From an uncultured Oscillospiraceae bacterium (GTDB taxonomy: Bacteria; Bacillota; Clostridia; Oscillospirales; Ruminococcaceae): DNA of 64,000 nucleotides. The position numbers were made by a program, and so were the translations under genes. Under the pieces are notes generated by a model. It was not told where the DNA came from, made no database searches, and saw only the letters and a list, made by a program, of their open reading frames with translations. The stretch is from the NCBI GenBank assembly GCA_900547385.1, contig URGQ01000001.1, forward strand, positions 62,001 to 126,000, written 5' to 3'. Shown here in pieces: positions 41,206 through 49,876 of this stretch. Numbering within the stretch: the first letter of the stretch is position 1; every line of letters starts with the position of its first letter.

Positions 41206-42348
41206 TCAGTCAAGATGGAACAGCGAGGTCAGGGCGTTCTCCTTCAGCTCGGCACCGATGACGCACAAACGGCCGGTCACACCGGCAGCACCGGTGCGTA
41301 CCTCCACCTCACCGGGGACATAGTCAAAGTGCAGCCACCTGCCGTCCGTACCGGCTACAATGCCCTTGGCCCGCAGCACCTGGCCGTAGTCGCCGGTATC
41401 CAGGGCTTCCAGCGCGGCAGCCAGCTCCTGCTTCCCGTAGGGGTGGGCGGTCTCTTTACCCCAGCTGGTAAATACCTCATCGGCATGGTGATGATGGTGA
41501 TGGTGGTCATGTTCATGGCAGCCGCAGCCGCACTCATCGTCGTCCTCATCGTGATGGTGGTGATGCTCGTGGTCATGGTCGTGATCGTGGCAGCCACAGC
41601 CGCACTCATCGTCATCCTCGTCGTGATGGTGGTGATGCTCATGCTCGTGGTCATGGTCATGGTCGTGGCAGCCGCAGCCACACTCATCGTCGTCATGATG
41701 ATGGTGCTCGTGCTCCTGCTCCTCGGCCAGCTCCTCCAGAGCAGCCGCCAGGGTATCCCGGCGTTCCATGGCCGCCAGCAGCTGCTTGCCGTCCAGTTCG
41801 TCCCAAGGGGTCGTCACAATGGTGGCGGTGGGGTTCTTCTCCCGCAGCAGGGCCACACAGGCATCCAGCTTTTCCTGGCTCATCCCAGCCGTACGGCTCA
41901 AAATAATGGCGCTGGCATGCTCCACCTGGTTATTGAAGAACTCACCGAAGTTTCTCATATACATCTTGGCCTTGGTGGCATCCACCACGGTGGTAAAACC
42001 GTTCAGCACCACATCGTGCATTTCCAGGTTCTGCACCGCCCGGATGACATCGCTGAGTTTGCCCACACCGGAGGGTTCAATGAGGATACGGTCGGGGTGA
42101 TAGGTATCCATCACCTGCTGCAGCGCCTTGCCGAAATCGCCCACCAGACTGCAGCAGATGCAGCCGCTGTTCATTTCGGTAATGTTAATACCCGCTTCCT
42201 GCAAAAAGCCGCCGTCAATGCCGATCTCACCAAACTCATTTTCAATGAGGACAAGCTGTTCGCCGGTATAAGCCTCAGCGATCAGCTTCTTGATAAGCGT
42301 CGTCTTGCCTGCGCCCAAAAAGCCGGAGAAAATATCAATTTTAGTCAT
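41206..42348 (-). CDS. G3E-family (CobW) metallochaperone GTPase with His/Cys repeats
   Basis: This 380-residue G3E-family GTPase has Walker A GFLGAGKTT at residues 9-17, the metal-binding motif GCICC at 62-66 and ILIEPSGVGK at 88-97. The place of the NKxD base-recognition motif reads ILSRTAG (150-155), so nucleotide preference may differ. Residues 212-288 are an extreme metal-binding linker of three repeats, each DDDECGCGCH plus a His/Asp stretch. The CobW C-terminal domain follows (RWLHFDYVPGEVEVRTGAAG). Zinc storage or delivery is the likely task, with the neighbour as partner. Confidence 0.88.
   Translation of the reverse strand: MTKIDIFSGFLGAGKTTLIKKLIAEAYTGEQLVLIENEFGEIGIDGGFLQEAGINITEMNSGCICCSLVGDFGKALQQVMDTYHPDRILIEPSGVGKLSDVIRAVQNLEMHDVVLNGFTTVVDATKAKMYMRNFGEFFNNQVEHASAIILSRTAGMSQEKLDACVALLREKNPTATIVTTPWDELDGKQLLAAMERRDTLAAALEELAEEQEHEHHHHDDDECGCGCHDHDHDHEHEHHHHHDEDDDECGCGCHDHDHDHEHHHHHDEDDDECGCGCHEHDHHHHHHHADEVFTSWGKETAHPYGKQELAAALEALDTGDYGQVLRAKGIVAGTDGRWLHFDYVPGEVEVRTGAAGVTGRLCVIGAELKENALTSLFHLD
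41485..41715 (-). repeat. Three His/Cys-coding tandem repeats inside the CobW gene
   Basis: Three near-identical repeats of about 72-78 bp encode units of the form DECGCGCH followed by runs of His, Asp and Glu. The units differ only in the number of HD/HE pairs and end in a run of seven His. This is the kind of sequence that expands and contracts by slippage. Confidence 0.9.
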
Positions 42349-42385
42349 AAAAGCATCTTCTTTCTATGAGAATTATTTGCCGATA

Positions 42386-42418
42386 TAGTATTATACTACT
42401 TTTGTCAACTTTCTGCAA
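42386..42418 (-). promoter_or_regulatory. CobW promoter with palindrome over the -10
   Basis: On the minus strand TTGCAG (42413-42418) and a perfect TATAAT (42390-42395) are 17 nt apart. The -10 is centred in the inverted repeat TAGTAT-T-ATACTA (42386-42398), a candidate operator. It does not match the Bacillus Zur consensus. Confidence 0.6.
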
Positions 42419-42483
42419 TATCTCAGCATATCCCATTTCGCATATCACTTTCCAATAATAAGCACAACTTTTATATAGCGAAA

Positions 42484-42513
42484 GGGTCACGGGATATCCC
42501 TATCCCATGACCC
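42484..42513 (-). terminator. Hairpin after LysR gene
   Basis: GGGTCACGGGAT (42484-42495) pairs with ATCCCATGACCC (42502-42513) with one mismatch. On the minus strand only TTTC follows, so it is a weak terminator for the LysR gene. Confidence 0.6.
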
Positions 42514-42539
42514 TCCCCACACTCTTGCTTCTATCGGGG

Positions 42540-43442
42540 TTATATTTCATCATCTTCGGTCTTTTCCTCGGGCAAAACAATCCCCTGTGCGGCGAAGTAC
42601 TCCAAAAGAAAATCAACAAATTCCTGCAGAGCTGAAGAATGAGGAAGATTCTTATTCCAAACGGCTTTTACTGCACTGTTCTGTGGCGGATTAAACGGCA
42701 GTACTGCAACATCATCCCAGTCCCTCACAAGATTCTGTGGAAGTAATGCACATAGTATACCTTTGGACACTGCTTCCCTAATAAGGGAGCTGGTGTTGGT
42801 GCACAAGCGGATCTGCAGCGGCCAATCTACCGGCAGCTTACTGTTCAGCACTGCAATAGGGCGCTGACGGATATCCAAGAAAGTCACTGAATCCTGCTGT
42901 GCCAGCGGATCATTTAATGAAGTGCAAAATATGTTTGCTGTTGGATAGATATTAATGGATTCCATTGCATGAAAGCGCTCTTTAATATCTAAAGGAGTCA
43001 ATACAATATCTATGCTGCCATCATTTAACCTTTTAATTGCATCGTAACTGGAAATCTCCAGCACAGAGAGTTTAATGTGTGGGTGCCTTTTCTTGAGCGC
43101 TTCATACATCTCCAGCGGGAAAACATTCCAGCAGGAAATTGCAAGACCCACCGTTAAGGAATGATTTTCTCCCGTTTCCTTGAGACTGCTGATTTGTGCC
43201 AATAGCGCCGAATAAAATCCCTTAAATTGCGAAAGCAAGTTACGGAGTGTCTTTCCATATTCGGTCAGCTCCATACCATTTCGCCCACGCACAAACAACT
43301 GAATGTCCAATTCATCTTCCAGTTCTTGTATCGCTCGCGAAATTACCGAGCGGGAAACATATAATTGCTGGGCAGCAGCAGTCACATTCCCTGCTTGACA
43401 TACCGCTTCGTAAAATTCAATCTGTTTGAGGGTCACTGTCAT
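42540..43442 (-). CDS. LysR-family transcriptional regulator
   Basis: This 300-residue regulator has an N-terminal winged helix (TLKQIEFYEAVCQAGNVTAA, then QQLYVSRSVISRAIQELEDE) and a C-terminal ligand-binding domain of the periplasmic-binding fold (residues 95-290). Most LysR proteins activate nearby genes when an inducer binds. The ATG at 43442 follows AGGAG closely; a TTG one codon earlier is possible. It lies 3' of the MFS gene on the same strand. A promoter-proximal repeat at 48339 could be a target, which is speculation. Confidence 0.9.
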   Translation of the reverse strand: MTVTLKQIEFYEAVCQAGNVTAAAQQLYVSRSVISRAIQELEDELDIQLFVRGRNGMELTEYGKTLRNLLSQFKGFYSALLAQISSLKETGENHSLTVGLAISCWNVFPLEMYEALKKRHPHIKLSVLEISSYDAIKRLNDGSIDIVLTPLDIKERFHAMESINIYPTANIFCTSLNDPLAQQDSVTFLDIRQRPIAVLNSKLPVDWPLQIRLCTNTSSLIREAVSKGILCALLPQNLVRDWDDVAVLPFNPPQNSAVKAVWNKNLPHSSALQEFVDFLLEYFAAQGIVLPEEKTEDDEI

Positions 43443-43545
43443 CAACTCCTAAACTCTTGATAATCTTCTGCGGGTGATTAACGATGAAATACAAATACAA
43501 TATTGCATTTGTATTATAACATTAATATGGAAGCAGGCGCAAGTA

Positions 43546-44757
43546 TCAACTGTTTTTCAGGAGAGGATCATACACCATAAAGGCAGTAGCCAACAGTGTA
43601 TATACCCCCATTAGGACATAGATCGGTGTAAACAGCTTTTCCCCCGTTATGCTTCCCAGCATATTTAAATAATAAGCCGATGCAAATCCGCCTAAATTGC
43701 TTACACCGGTTACAATTGCAATCGCAAGAGAAGATTGGTTGGGCGAAATATACATTCCCAATATGGCATAAGCTGATGTGATCAACAAAACGGAGGTCAT
43801 TCCCATTATAGCAGATCCAATCATTAGAATTTCCGTCTGTTTTGCAAAGCCTAATATACCAGCACCTGCAGCGGCAATAAAGTATCCAAATACAAGAGTA
43901 AGCCGTTTTAGCTTATAAAAAATCTTTCCAAAGAAAAACCCAATGAGACAACCACTGGCACTATAAAGAGAAAGTGCTGTCGCTGCCACGGTGGCGCCTC
44001 CGGCATGGCGATGTTCAAACAACAATGAGATATTCATCAGGATAGGATAACTAACCAGCTGCTGCAGAAATAGCAGAAAAGCAGTAAGGGCGGTTGCGAT
44101 CCTGCCTCGATGATCAAATCCTGCCGATTTAAGTAGTGAATGCCGATAACCGTTTGGTACCTCTGCTGTTACTGTCGGAGCACAGCAGCTTTCTTCCGGC
44201 TCTGGTTGGAACACCAAAAGAAGCAGGCTGAATAAACCGAGTAGATGCGCTAAAAAAGTATAGTTCCAGCCATACTCTGCCAACGAGCCAGCTACCATTT
44301 GTAAAAGAACTCCCCCAAAATTACTGATAAGATTACCATAGCCCAACATATCGGCTTGTTCTTTTCCGGTATAGTACTGCATAACAAGCGCATTTCCCAA
44401 TGAGGCACGCAGACCTACGCCAATGCCAAAAACGGCACGGCAAATCAACAATACTGTAAAGCTTTCAGTTAAAAAGAAAGGTGCGATACCGCCTATCAAA
44501 AACAGAAGGATCCCTACAAGAGAGATCGTCCTATAACGAATCTTTTTGCCGGCAACGGCGCCAGCCCACAGGGTAGTCGGAACGATAAACAATGTAGGCA
44601 GCGTAGAAATCAGCGCATAATTATTTGACGGAAATTGTGCAGCCAGTTTAGCCATAGCAGGAGAAACCGTTGCAACCCCCATTGATGTAAAAAAAATCGC
44701 AAGCAGTGAGATCGACTGTAATGGTGAAAGAACCCCTTTTTTTGTAAAAACAAACAT
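43546..44757 (-). CDS. MFS transporter
   Basis: This 403-residue major facilitator superfamily protein has twelve predicted helices. Visible features are the first helix LLAIFFTSMGVATVSPAMAK, the loop 2-3 region AGAVAGKKIRYRTISLVGIL (a degenerate form of the GxxxDRxGRR motif) and RAVFGIGVGLRASLG in helix 4. A Cys pair and acidic loop (PEPEESCCAPTV) separates the two halves. AAGGG precedes the ATG. Its place in the AT-rich island next to LysR suggests substrate uptake or product efflux for that pathway. Confidence 0.88.
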   Translation of the reverse strand: MFVFTKKGVLSPLQSISLLAIFFTSMGVATVSPAMAKLAAQFPSNNYALISTLPTLFIVPTTLWAGAVAGKKIRYRTISLVGILLFLIGGIAPFFLTESFTVLLICRAVFGIGVGLRASLGNALVMQYYTGKEQADMLGYGNLISNFGGVLLQMVAGSLAEYGWNYTFLAHLLGLFSLLLLVFQPEPEESCCAPTVTAEVPNGYRHSLLKSAGFDHRGRIATALTAFLLFLQQLVSYPILMNISLLFEHRHAGGATVAATALSLYSASGCLIGFFFGKIFYKLKRLTLVFGYFIAAAGAGILGFAKQTEILMIGSAIMGMTSVLLITSAYAILGMYISPNQSSLAIAIVTGVSNLGGFASAYYLNMLGSITGEKLFTPIYVLMGVYTLLATAFMVYDPLLKNS

Positions 44758-44809
44758 ATATATACTTTACCCTTAGTAAATTTGAATGAACGGTGGTACC
44801 GAACATACA

Positions 44810-44852
44810 AATAGGGAAAAGCCCATGCATCAGCCATAGGCTTTTCCCTATT
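44810..44852 (-). terminator. Long hairpin between Cys-rich gene and MFS gene
   Basis: AATAGGGAAAAGCC (44810-44823) pairs perfectly with GGCTTTTCCCTATT (44839-44852), a 14-bp stem. There is no long T tract after it on the minus strand, so it may be a leaky terminator or an mRNA 3' stabiliser at the end of the oxidoreductase transcript. Confidence 0.6.
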
Positions 44853-44865
44853 GTATTCTATTGGA

Positions 44866-45027
44866 TCATCGTTCACATCGTCCGCAATTATCACAGTAGC
44901 CCTTTGTCTTGCAAGCTGGCAGGTGTAGTATTTCATAGAAGTCTTCAGCAGAAAGACCCGGCGTTCCGCCGTCAGAAACATCTTTTGAAGTCGGCTCCTT
45001 GGGCTTTTTCTCGTCATGGTCAGTCAT
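44866..45027 (-). CDS. 53-residue protein with C-terminal cysteine cluster
   Basis: This small gene lies downstream of the FAD oxidoreductase. The product starts MTDHDEKKPKEPTSKDVSDG and ends with CKTKGYCDNCGRCER, giving cysteines 39, 45, 48 and 51 in the pattern C-x5-C-x2-C-x2-C. That spacing could bind zinc or an iron-sulfur cluster. A longer overlapping frame exists in another phase. This one is preferred because GAGGT lies about 7 nt before its ATG, its composition is protein-like and it ends just before the hairpin at 44852. I do not recognise the family; a partner of the oxidoreductase is a guess. Confidence 0.6.
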   Translation of the reverse strand: MTDHDEKKPKEPTSKDVSDGGTPGLSAEDFYEILHLPACKTKGYCDNCGRCER

Positions 45028-45115
45028 GATGATACCTCATTTCATGTGAAATCTTCTATAAAAATGATACAATCGACCGTCCACTGCTGCAAATCGCAAA
45101 CGAAGATGCGTGCAA

Positions 45116-46711
45116 TCAGTGCTGCGGTGTAGCCTTGATCAAATCCGGATTAAGCTGCGCATCGCCGCCACCCTTAATGCTCTTGCTGTCGGAATCAACG
45201 ATCTCTCCCTGATTCGCACCAAATTGGCGCACCCCGGAGAGATACCCTGCTTTTTCACGGGCATTTTTGGCAAGCTGGGTATAAAGACCGTATTCATGAT
45301 CAACAACATTCTGCATGTAGGAAGGATCCGTATATGGGTTGCGGGGCAGCGGGACATCTTGATCGCGTGCCAAAATATCCTGAACCTTCTTGATGTTGAC
45401 CTTATGCGCAGTGGTTCCATCTGCAATGGCAACGGCAGCAGCTACACCTGCGGCTTGTCCGGTGCCGACACACTGCGGAATCAAATTGACATAGTCGATC
45501 CCCAGCTCATCGGCAGAGATATGCCGACCGGGGCAAAGCAGGTTCTCGGTCTTCTTGGGCAGAATCGCACGGTAAGGAATCTCGATGGGGCAGTTATCAT
45601 TGATAAAGCTGATGGTGGAGTGCCATGCAATAACATCCTCATGCTCTTTCGGGAAAGCAAAATCATTGGGCGTAATGACATATTCGCCGTCCAGACGATA
45701 GGAGCAGCGGGTCCCCAGCTGCGGAGCAATATCATAAAGGAACGCATTGCGGAATGCAACGGGACACGCCTTACGCAGATACTCCAACGCATTGCGCATG
45801 GTATCACGGGTCTCCATCTCAGTCTCGGTCGCATCCTTCAGGTTTGAACAGTCACGTTCAGGGTGCCAGTTGTTGATCCAGCACACATCATTGGTAGGAC
45901 CGGGCAGCGGCGCCGCACGGAACCCGCAGACTTTGGAGAAGCCCTCATGCAAAGCAGCCGCGGCAGCATGATTGGTTTTTTTCCATTCGCAGAAAAGATC
46001 CCAATTGCAACCGCCGATACGCCAAACCAGCGCAGTAGTGGCACAGCGGGTCAGCTTATCTGCCAGTCCAAAGTAAGGACAACCGGTCTGGCGGAAAATA
46101 TCGCCGTCTCCGGTGGCGTCGATCACGATCTTCGCCAGTACAGCCTTGCGGCCCTCCTTACTTTCAAAATACACACCCTTGATGGTGTCGCCATCCATAA
46201 TAGGACGAGTCCCCCAAGAATGGCACATCACATGGATCGAATCCTTGTGCTCCAGCAGCATCTTGTCCATTTCAATTTTCAACTGGTTTGGCTCAAAATA
46301 CACAGATCGAACCAGCCGTTCGGGCAGCTTCGCATTGGTACTAAAGCAATCGTGAATGTTCTTCCACGCATTGACAAGGACTGGATCCTCACAACCGATC
46401 TCATCACCGGATGGTCCAAGAACCGCACCCGGAATACTTTCCATACGAGTGAACCATTCCTCCTGCAGTCCACGGACATACTGTTTGTTATAGAAAGAAA
46501 GGCGAGGAACCATAATAACATAGCCGCCGGTAACATCACCGCCCATGTAGCCGTAGCGTTCCATAAGGACAATATTTTTACAGCCTGCACGGGCTGCCGC
46601 TACTGCGGCAGAATGACCAGCTGCACCGCCGCCAACAACAAGAAGATCACATTCGGTATAAACCGGAATTTCTCTCTCACCTTCAAATACAGTTTTTTCT
46701 TTTTCGCTCAT
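45116..46711 (-). CDS. FAD-dependent oxidoreductase (FAD_oxidored family)
   Basis: This 531-residue flavoprotein has the Rossmann motif DLLVVGGGAAGHSAAVAAAR near residue 22 and the second FAD contact VIDATGDGDIFRQTG near residue 198. The closing FAD segment is LCPGRHISADELGIDYVNLI and VGTGQAAGVAAAVAIADG. There is no signal peptide, so it is cytoplasmic. AAAGGAA precedes the ATG. It lies between an anion permease and a small Cys-rich protein on the same strand, which suggests reduction or oxidation of an imported organic acid. The substrate is not deducible. Confidence 0.88.
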   Translation of the reverse strand: MSEKEKTVFEGEREIPVYTECDLLVVGGGAAGHSAAVAAARAGCKNIVLMERYGYMGGDVTGGYVIMVPRLSFYNKQYVRGLQEEWFTRMESIPGAVLGPSGDEIGCEDPVLVNAWKNIHDCFSTNAKLPERLVRSVYFEPNQLKIEMDKMLLEHKDSIHVMCHSWGTRPIMDGDTIKGVYFESKEGRKAVLAKIVIDATGDGDIFRQTGCPYFGLADKLTRCATTALVWRIGGCNWDLFCEWKKTNHAAAAALHEGFSKVCGFRAAPLPGPTNDVCWINNWHPERDCSNLKDATETEMETRDTMRNALEYLRKACPVAFRNAFLYDIAPQLGTRCSYRLDGEYVITPNDFAFPKEHEDVIAWHSTISFINDNCPIEIPYRAILPKKTENLLCPGRHISADELGIDYVNLIPQCVGTGQAAGVAAAVAIADGTTAHKVNIKKVQDILARDQDVPLPRNPYTDPSYMQNVVDHEYGLYTQLAKNAREKAGYLSGVRQFGANQGEIVDSDSKSIKGGGDAQLNPDLIKATPQH

Positions 46712-46806
46712 ATAAGGTTTCCTTTCAATAAAGAGGGTCTTTTTTTAGCTGGAGTGGGCCAATGCCTTATCGACCCACTCCATCGAGCTATGTTGAGCTA
46801 TAATAA

Positions 46807-48288
46807 TTACAGAATGTAGGTAAATGCCATGCCGCAAATGTAGCAGATAACCATGAACAGGAATGTCGTTTGAACGCCCTTTGTCCAAACAAACTTCGGG
46901 GTAATCTCGGGGCGGCCAAGAATAAAGGCTGCGTTGGTGGAAGCAGCAACGGTCCAGAAGGCATAACCGGAGCAGATATTCGATATAATCAGGATAACGT
47001 CGGGGTTGATCCCGGTGGTTGCAGCCAGATTGCAGACAAACGGCGTAACAACCGGACAAACTGCCATGGTAAGTACAAGACCGTTAGCAATCTGAGTAAC
47101 AAGGGTAGAGAACAGGATTACAATGGCCATCAAAACCCAAATGTTAGCACCGCCGAACAGAGGGCTGAGAACCTCAACCAACCACTGACGGATACCAAGA
47201 TTTGCGTCGGAGGTGACCTTGCCCAGCATGACCAGCGCACCGACCAGAGAGATCATTGTCCACATGGATGCTTCCGAGAGGCATTTATTAATAGGAACAA
47301 TGGACTGCTTGCTGTCCTTGCGGCGGATCAAGGCGCCGATTGCACACATAAGTACCCAAATCCAGGAGTTGCCCATGAAAGTAAAGAAATAACGTCCGGG
47401 CGCTTCCTTCGGATAAACGGTTCCGATAAGAATATAAATTACCGGAATGATAATCATGGCAAGGCTTATAATCTGATCACGGTTGAAATGATCAGGGGTA
47501 TTGCGCATGGCCTCTATTTCATTAAAATCCAAAGACTTCAATGGCTCCATGTTGACCCTATACACTGTCTTCATCAGAATCGTGTAAACAATCAAATAGA
47601 TCATGGTGATGGAGAACATGCAAAGCATCCAGGTGCCTTCATTAAACGTGCGGCCGAAGGGCTCCATTGCAGAGTTGATCAAAGCGATGGTCATAACCTG
47701 CGGGGTCTTGAATGCAAAGAAGAAGATACCGGTGGCAGCAATGTAAACACCAAGCAGAGTCCACTTTACAAAGGGATCGTCTTTATCGTAGCCGCAAACA
47801 TCACGAATGGATTCTACCAGTCCGAAGAACAAAATGTAGACGGGAGGGCCACCAATAAAGGCTGCAGCGACATAGGTGGCAAGGAACAGCATTACCATCG
47901 TCATAACAGGACGACCATGGCAAAGCTTGCTGCTCAGCAACTTTTTAGCCAAAACATTCATTGCACCCGAATCTCGCAAAGCCAGACACAGGGCACCGCA
48001 GAATACCAGCTGAACAGTAAAGACGGAGCCCAGCCATTCGCTCAACAAACCGGAAATGTCATAATACCCATGGAACAGAGTGGCAAGTAGCGCCATCAGC
48101 GAACCGCTGAGCAAGTCACCGTTAAAGCAGGTGATAATGATTAGACCAATCAGAACACCCAGCATCTTTACACCGGTTACGGTAACTGTACTGAATGGCT
48201 TGACCAGATAGCCAAATAAGAGCATAAATGCCAAGCCAATGACCATGACAATTGCGTAGGTCGAATTGATCTTTCTTTGTTTTGTCAT
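46807..48288 (-). CDS. Anion permease-like membrane protein (ion transporter superfamily)
   Basis: This 493-residue membrane protein has about twelve helices and the layout of the CitMHS/SLC13-type ion transporter superfamily. Helix-rich halves are separated by a charged loop (residues about 265-300). Re-entrant-type segments are FLATYVAAAFIGGPPVYILF and the later AASTNAAFILGRPEITPKFV. The ATG at 48288 is chosen because AGGAGGT lies upstream; an earlier in-frame codon lacks a site. It leads the unit permease-FAD oxidoreductase-Cys protein. A carboxylate substrate is likely but unproven. Confidence 0.75.
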   Translation of the reverse strand: MTKQRKINSTYAIVMVIGLAFMLLFGYLVKPFSTVTVTGVKMLGVLIGLIIITCFNGDLLSGSLMALLATLFHGYYDISGLLSEWLGSVFTVQLVFCGALCLALRDSGAMNVLAKKLLSSKLCHGRPVMTMVMLFLATYVAAAFIGGPPVYILFFGLVESIRDVCGYDKDDPFVKWTLLGVYIAATGIFFFAFKTPQVMTIALINSAMEPFGRTFNEGTWMLCMFSITMIYLIVYTILMKTVYRVNMEPLKSLDFNEIEAMRNTPDHFNRDQIISLAMIIIPVIYILIGTVYPKEAPGRYFFTFMGNSWIWVLMCAIGALIRRKDSKQSIVPINKCLSEASMWTMISLVGALVMLGKVTSDANLGIRQWLVEVLSPLFGGANIWVLMAIVILFSTLVTQIANGLVLTMAVCPVVTPFVCNLAATTGINPDVILIISNICSGYAFWTVAASTNAAFILGRPEITPKFVWTKGVQTTFLFMVICYICGMAFTYIL

Positions 48289-48338
48289 TTTTAACCTCCT
48301 ACAAATTGATTCCATTTCCTATGCCGGACGTCCACAGC

Positions 48339-48370
48339 ATAGCTTGCAAATAGCTTGCAATTAGAATATA
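48339..48370 (-). promoter_or_regulatory. Permease promoter with tandem 11-bp repeat
   Basis: On the minus strand TGCTATATT is an extended -10 element (TATATT at 48365-48370). Just downstream, at the expected start of transcription, ATAGCTTGCAA is repeated in tandem (48339-48349 and 48350-48360). On the minus strand this reads TTGCAAGCTATTTGCAA, a T-N11-A-type arrangement as bound by LysR proteins. Confidence 0.45.
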
Positions 48371-48485
48371 GCATAGAAAGACACAAAATAAGCGATTTAA
48401 TTCGACACAATACTGTTCATTTTTACTACAGGCAAAAAATGCGATTGTTGCTTTGTCTCTATTACACATATCGAGCACACAACTG

Positions 48486-48524
48486 AAGGGCTTGCTGCCT
48501 GCGATTCACAGACAGCAAGCCCTT
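48486..48524 (-). terminator. Hairpin after TRAP operon
   Basis: AAGGGCTTGCTG (48486-48497) pairs perfectly with CAGCAAGCCCTT (48513-48524). No T tract follows on the minus strand. It marks the 3' end of the M24-TRAP operon. The remainder of 48289-48587 is AT-rich and has no gene. Confidence 0.6.
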
Positions 48525-48587
48525 TCGGTTGCTTGAACAATTTTTACTAAAATATTTTATCCAACTTTTTGGGGTCACTTCAAAATC

Positions 48588-49868
48588 TTACATCAATTTC
48601 AACAACTTTGGCAGGAAAGTAACCAAATCTGGGAAGGCCATGATAAGTACCACCACCGCAACATAAATAATAACGAATGGCCAAATCCTTTTAAAAGCTG
48701 ATGCAGCGCTTATTTTGGCAACACCGCAGGCTATGAATAGATCTGAGCCAAAAGGCGGCGTAATGGTACCAATGCACATCCAAACAACAAATACTACGCC
48801 AAAGTGGACCGGATCAATGCCGATGGCCGTTGCAGCCGGTGCCAAAATGGGGGTAAGAATAACCAGCGCTGGAGAAACCGACATGAACATCCCCAGGAAA
48901 AACATAAAGATGCTGAACAGGCCATAGAACATAAGCGGTGTCTTGGCAATACCGATGATCCAGTTGCCAATAAGAGTCGGAATATTATTGCGGGTAAGTA
49001 CGATGGCAAAGGTTGCAGCTGTCACAATTATCATCATAACCGCAGCAGATGTGCGAGCAGCATTAACAAATGTTTTGGGTATGTCTTTCCACTTTAGCTC
49101 CCTGTAAACAAATAGTCCGATGATTAAACCGTAAACCACTGCTACCGCCGCAGCCTCGGTTGGAGTGAAATAACCGCCATAAATGCCGCCTAGAATTATG
49201 ACAGGCATCAACAACGCCCAAATCGCATCTACAAAAGCCTTCCACAGTTCTTTACCAGTAGGCTTAGGGGAGGTAATCATTTTAAACTTCTTGCTAAATC
49301 CATGTGCATACAGGCAGTAGCCAAGTGCGATAAGCAAGCCCGGAATGATGCCGCCGCAGAACAGGGCGGAAACAGAAGTTTTGGCCAGCACACCGTACAG
49401 TACCATTGGAATACTAGGTGGTATGATTGCTCCAAGTGAACCACTAGAAGCCAACAAGCATGTTGTCCATGGGGTGTCATAATTTTTTTCTATCATGGCA
49501 GGAATCATAATGCCGCCAATAGCTGCCACCGTGGCAGGAGCTGAGCCGGAAAGCGCACCAAAAAATGCACAAGCCAATACAGCTACGATAGCCATGCCAC
49601 CAGGCATCCAGCCCACCAATTTATCAAAGAACTTGATTAATCTTTTGCTGATCCCTCCGCTGGACATCAGCGCACCGGCAAGCACAAACAACGGGATCGC
49701 AAGCAGTGAAAATGACCCATTGGAAGCAAACATTGCCTGTGCAACAGCCTTTAAATCCTTTGTGCTGTACATGGCAAAGGACAGCAAAGAGGAGCCCATC
49801 AAAGCCGTAATAATCGGTGTGCCGAAAATCAGTAGCGCGAAAAATGCAATTAACAATACAGCGACCAT
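48588..49868 (-). CDS. dctM: TRAP transporter large permease DctM
   Basis: This 426-residue membrane protein with about twelve helices is the ion-coupled channel of a tripartite ATP-independent transporter. Family signatures include LLAIPLFVLAGALMSSGGIS near residue 53, FGALSGSAPATVAAIGGIMI near 108 and ASSGSLGAIIPPSIPMVLYG near 143. The other two components lie directly upstream. Together they import a carboxylate-type solute with Na+. Confidence 0.95.
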   Translation of the reverse strand: MVAVLLIAFFALLIFGTPIITALMGSSLLSFAMYSTKDLKAVAQAMFASNGSFSLLAIPLFVLAGALMSSGGISKRLIKFFDKLVGWMPGGMAIVAVLACAFFGALSGSAPATVAAIGGIMIPAMIEKNYDTPWTTCLLASSGSLGAIIPPSIPMVLYGVLAKTSVSALFCGGIIPGLLIALGYCLYAHGFSKKFKMITSPKPTGKELWKAFVDAIWALLMPVIILGGIYGGYFTPTEAAAVAVVYGLIIGLFVYRELKWKDIPKTFVNAARTSAAVMMIIVTAATFAIVLTRNNIPTLIGNWIIGIAKTPLMFYGLFSIFMFFLGMFMSVSPALVILTPILAPAATAIGIDPVHFGVVFVVWMCIGTITPPFGSDLFIACGVAKISAASAFKRIWPFVIIYVAVVVLIMAFPDLVTFLPKLLKLM

Positions 49869-49876
49869 ATGCTACC

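Noticed and set aside
41485..41715. Possible CRISPR-like tandem array
   Set aside because: The three repeats are in frame within the CobW gene and encode His/Cys units; there are no spacers.
41215..42369. 384-codon plus-strand frame with Val/Met/Ala runs opposite the CobW gene
   Set aside because: It is the antisense reading of the His/Asp repeat; the CobW motifs on the minus strand are decisive.
44610..45017. 135-codon frame overlapping the start of the MFS gene
   Set aside because: It overlaps the MFS start and a hairpin and has no ribosome-binding site; the 53-codon frame in another phase has one and ends before the hairpin.
45039..45052. Second parS-like palindrome ATTTCATGTGAAAT
   Set aside because: It shares only the inner 12 bp with the site at 35345 and lacks the outer TGT/ACA bases needed for a good ParB match.
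46733..46782. Terminator between the permease and FAD oxidoreductase region
   Set aside because: GGAGTGGG/CCCACTCC can pair, but on the transcribed minus strand an A run, not a T run, follows.
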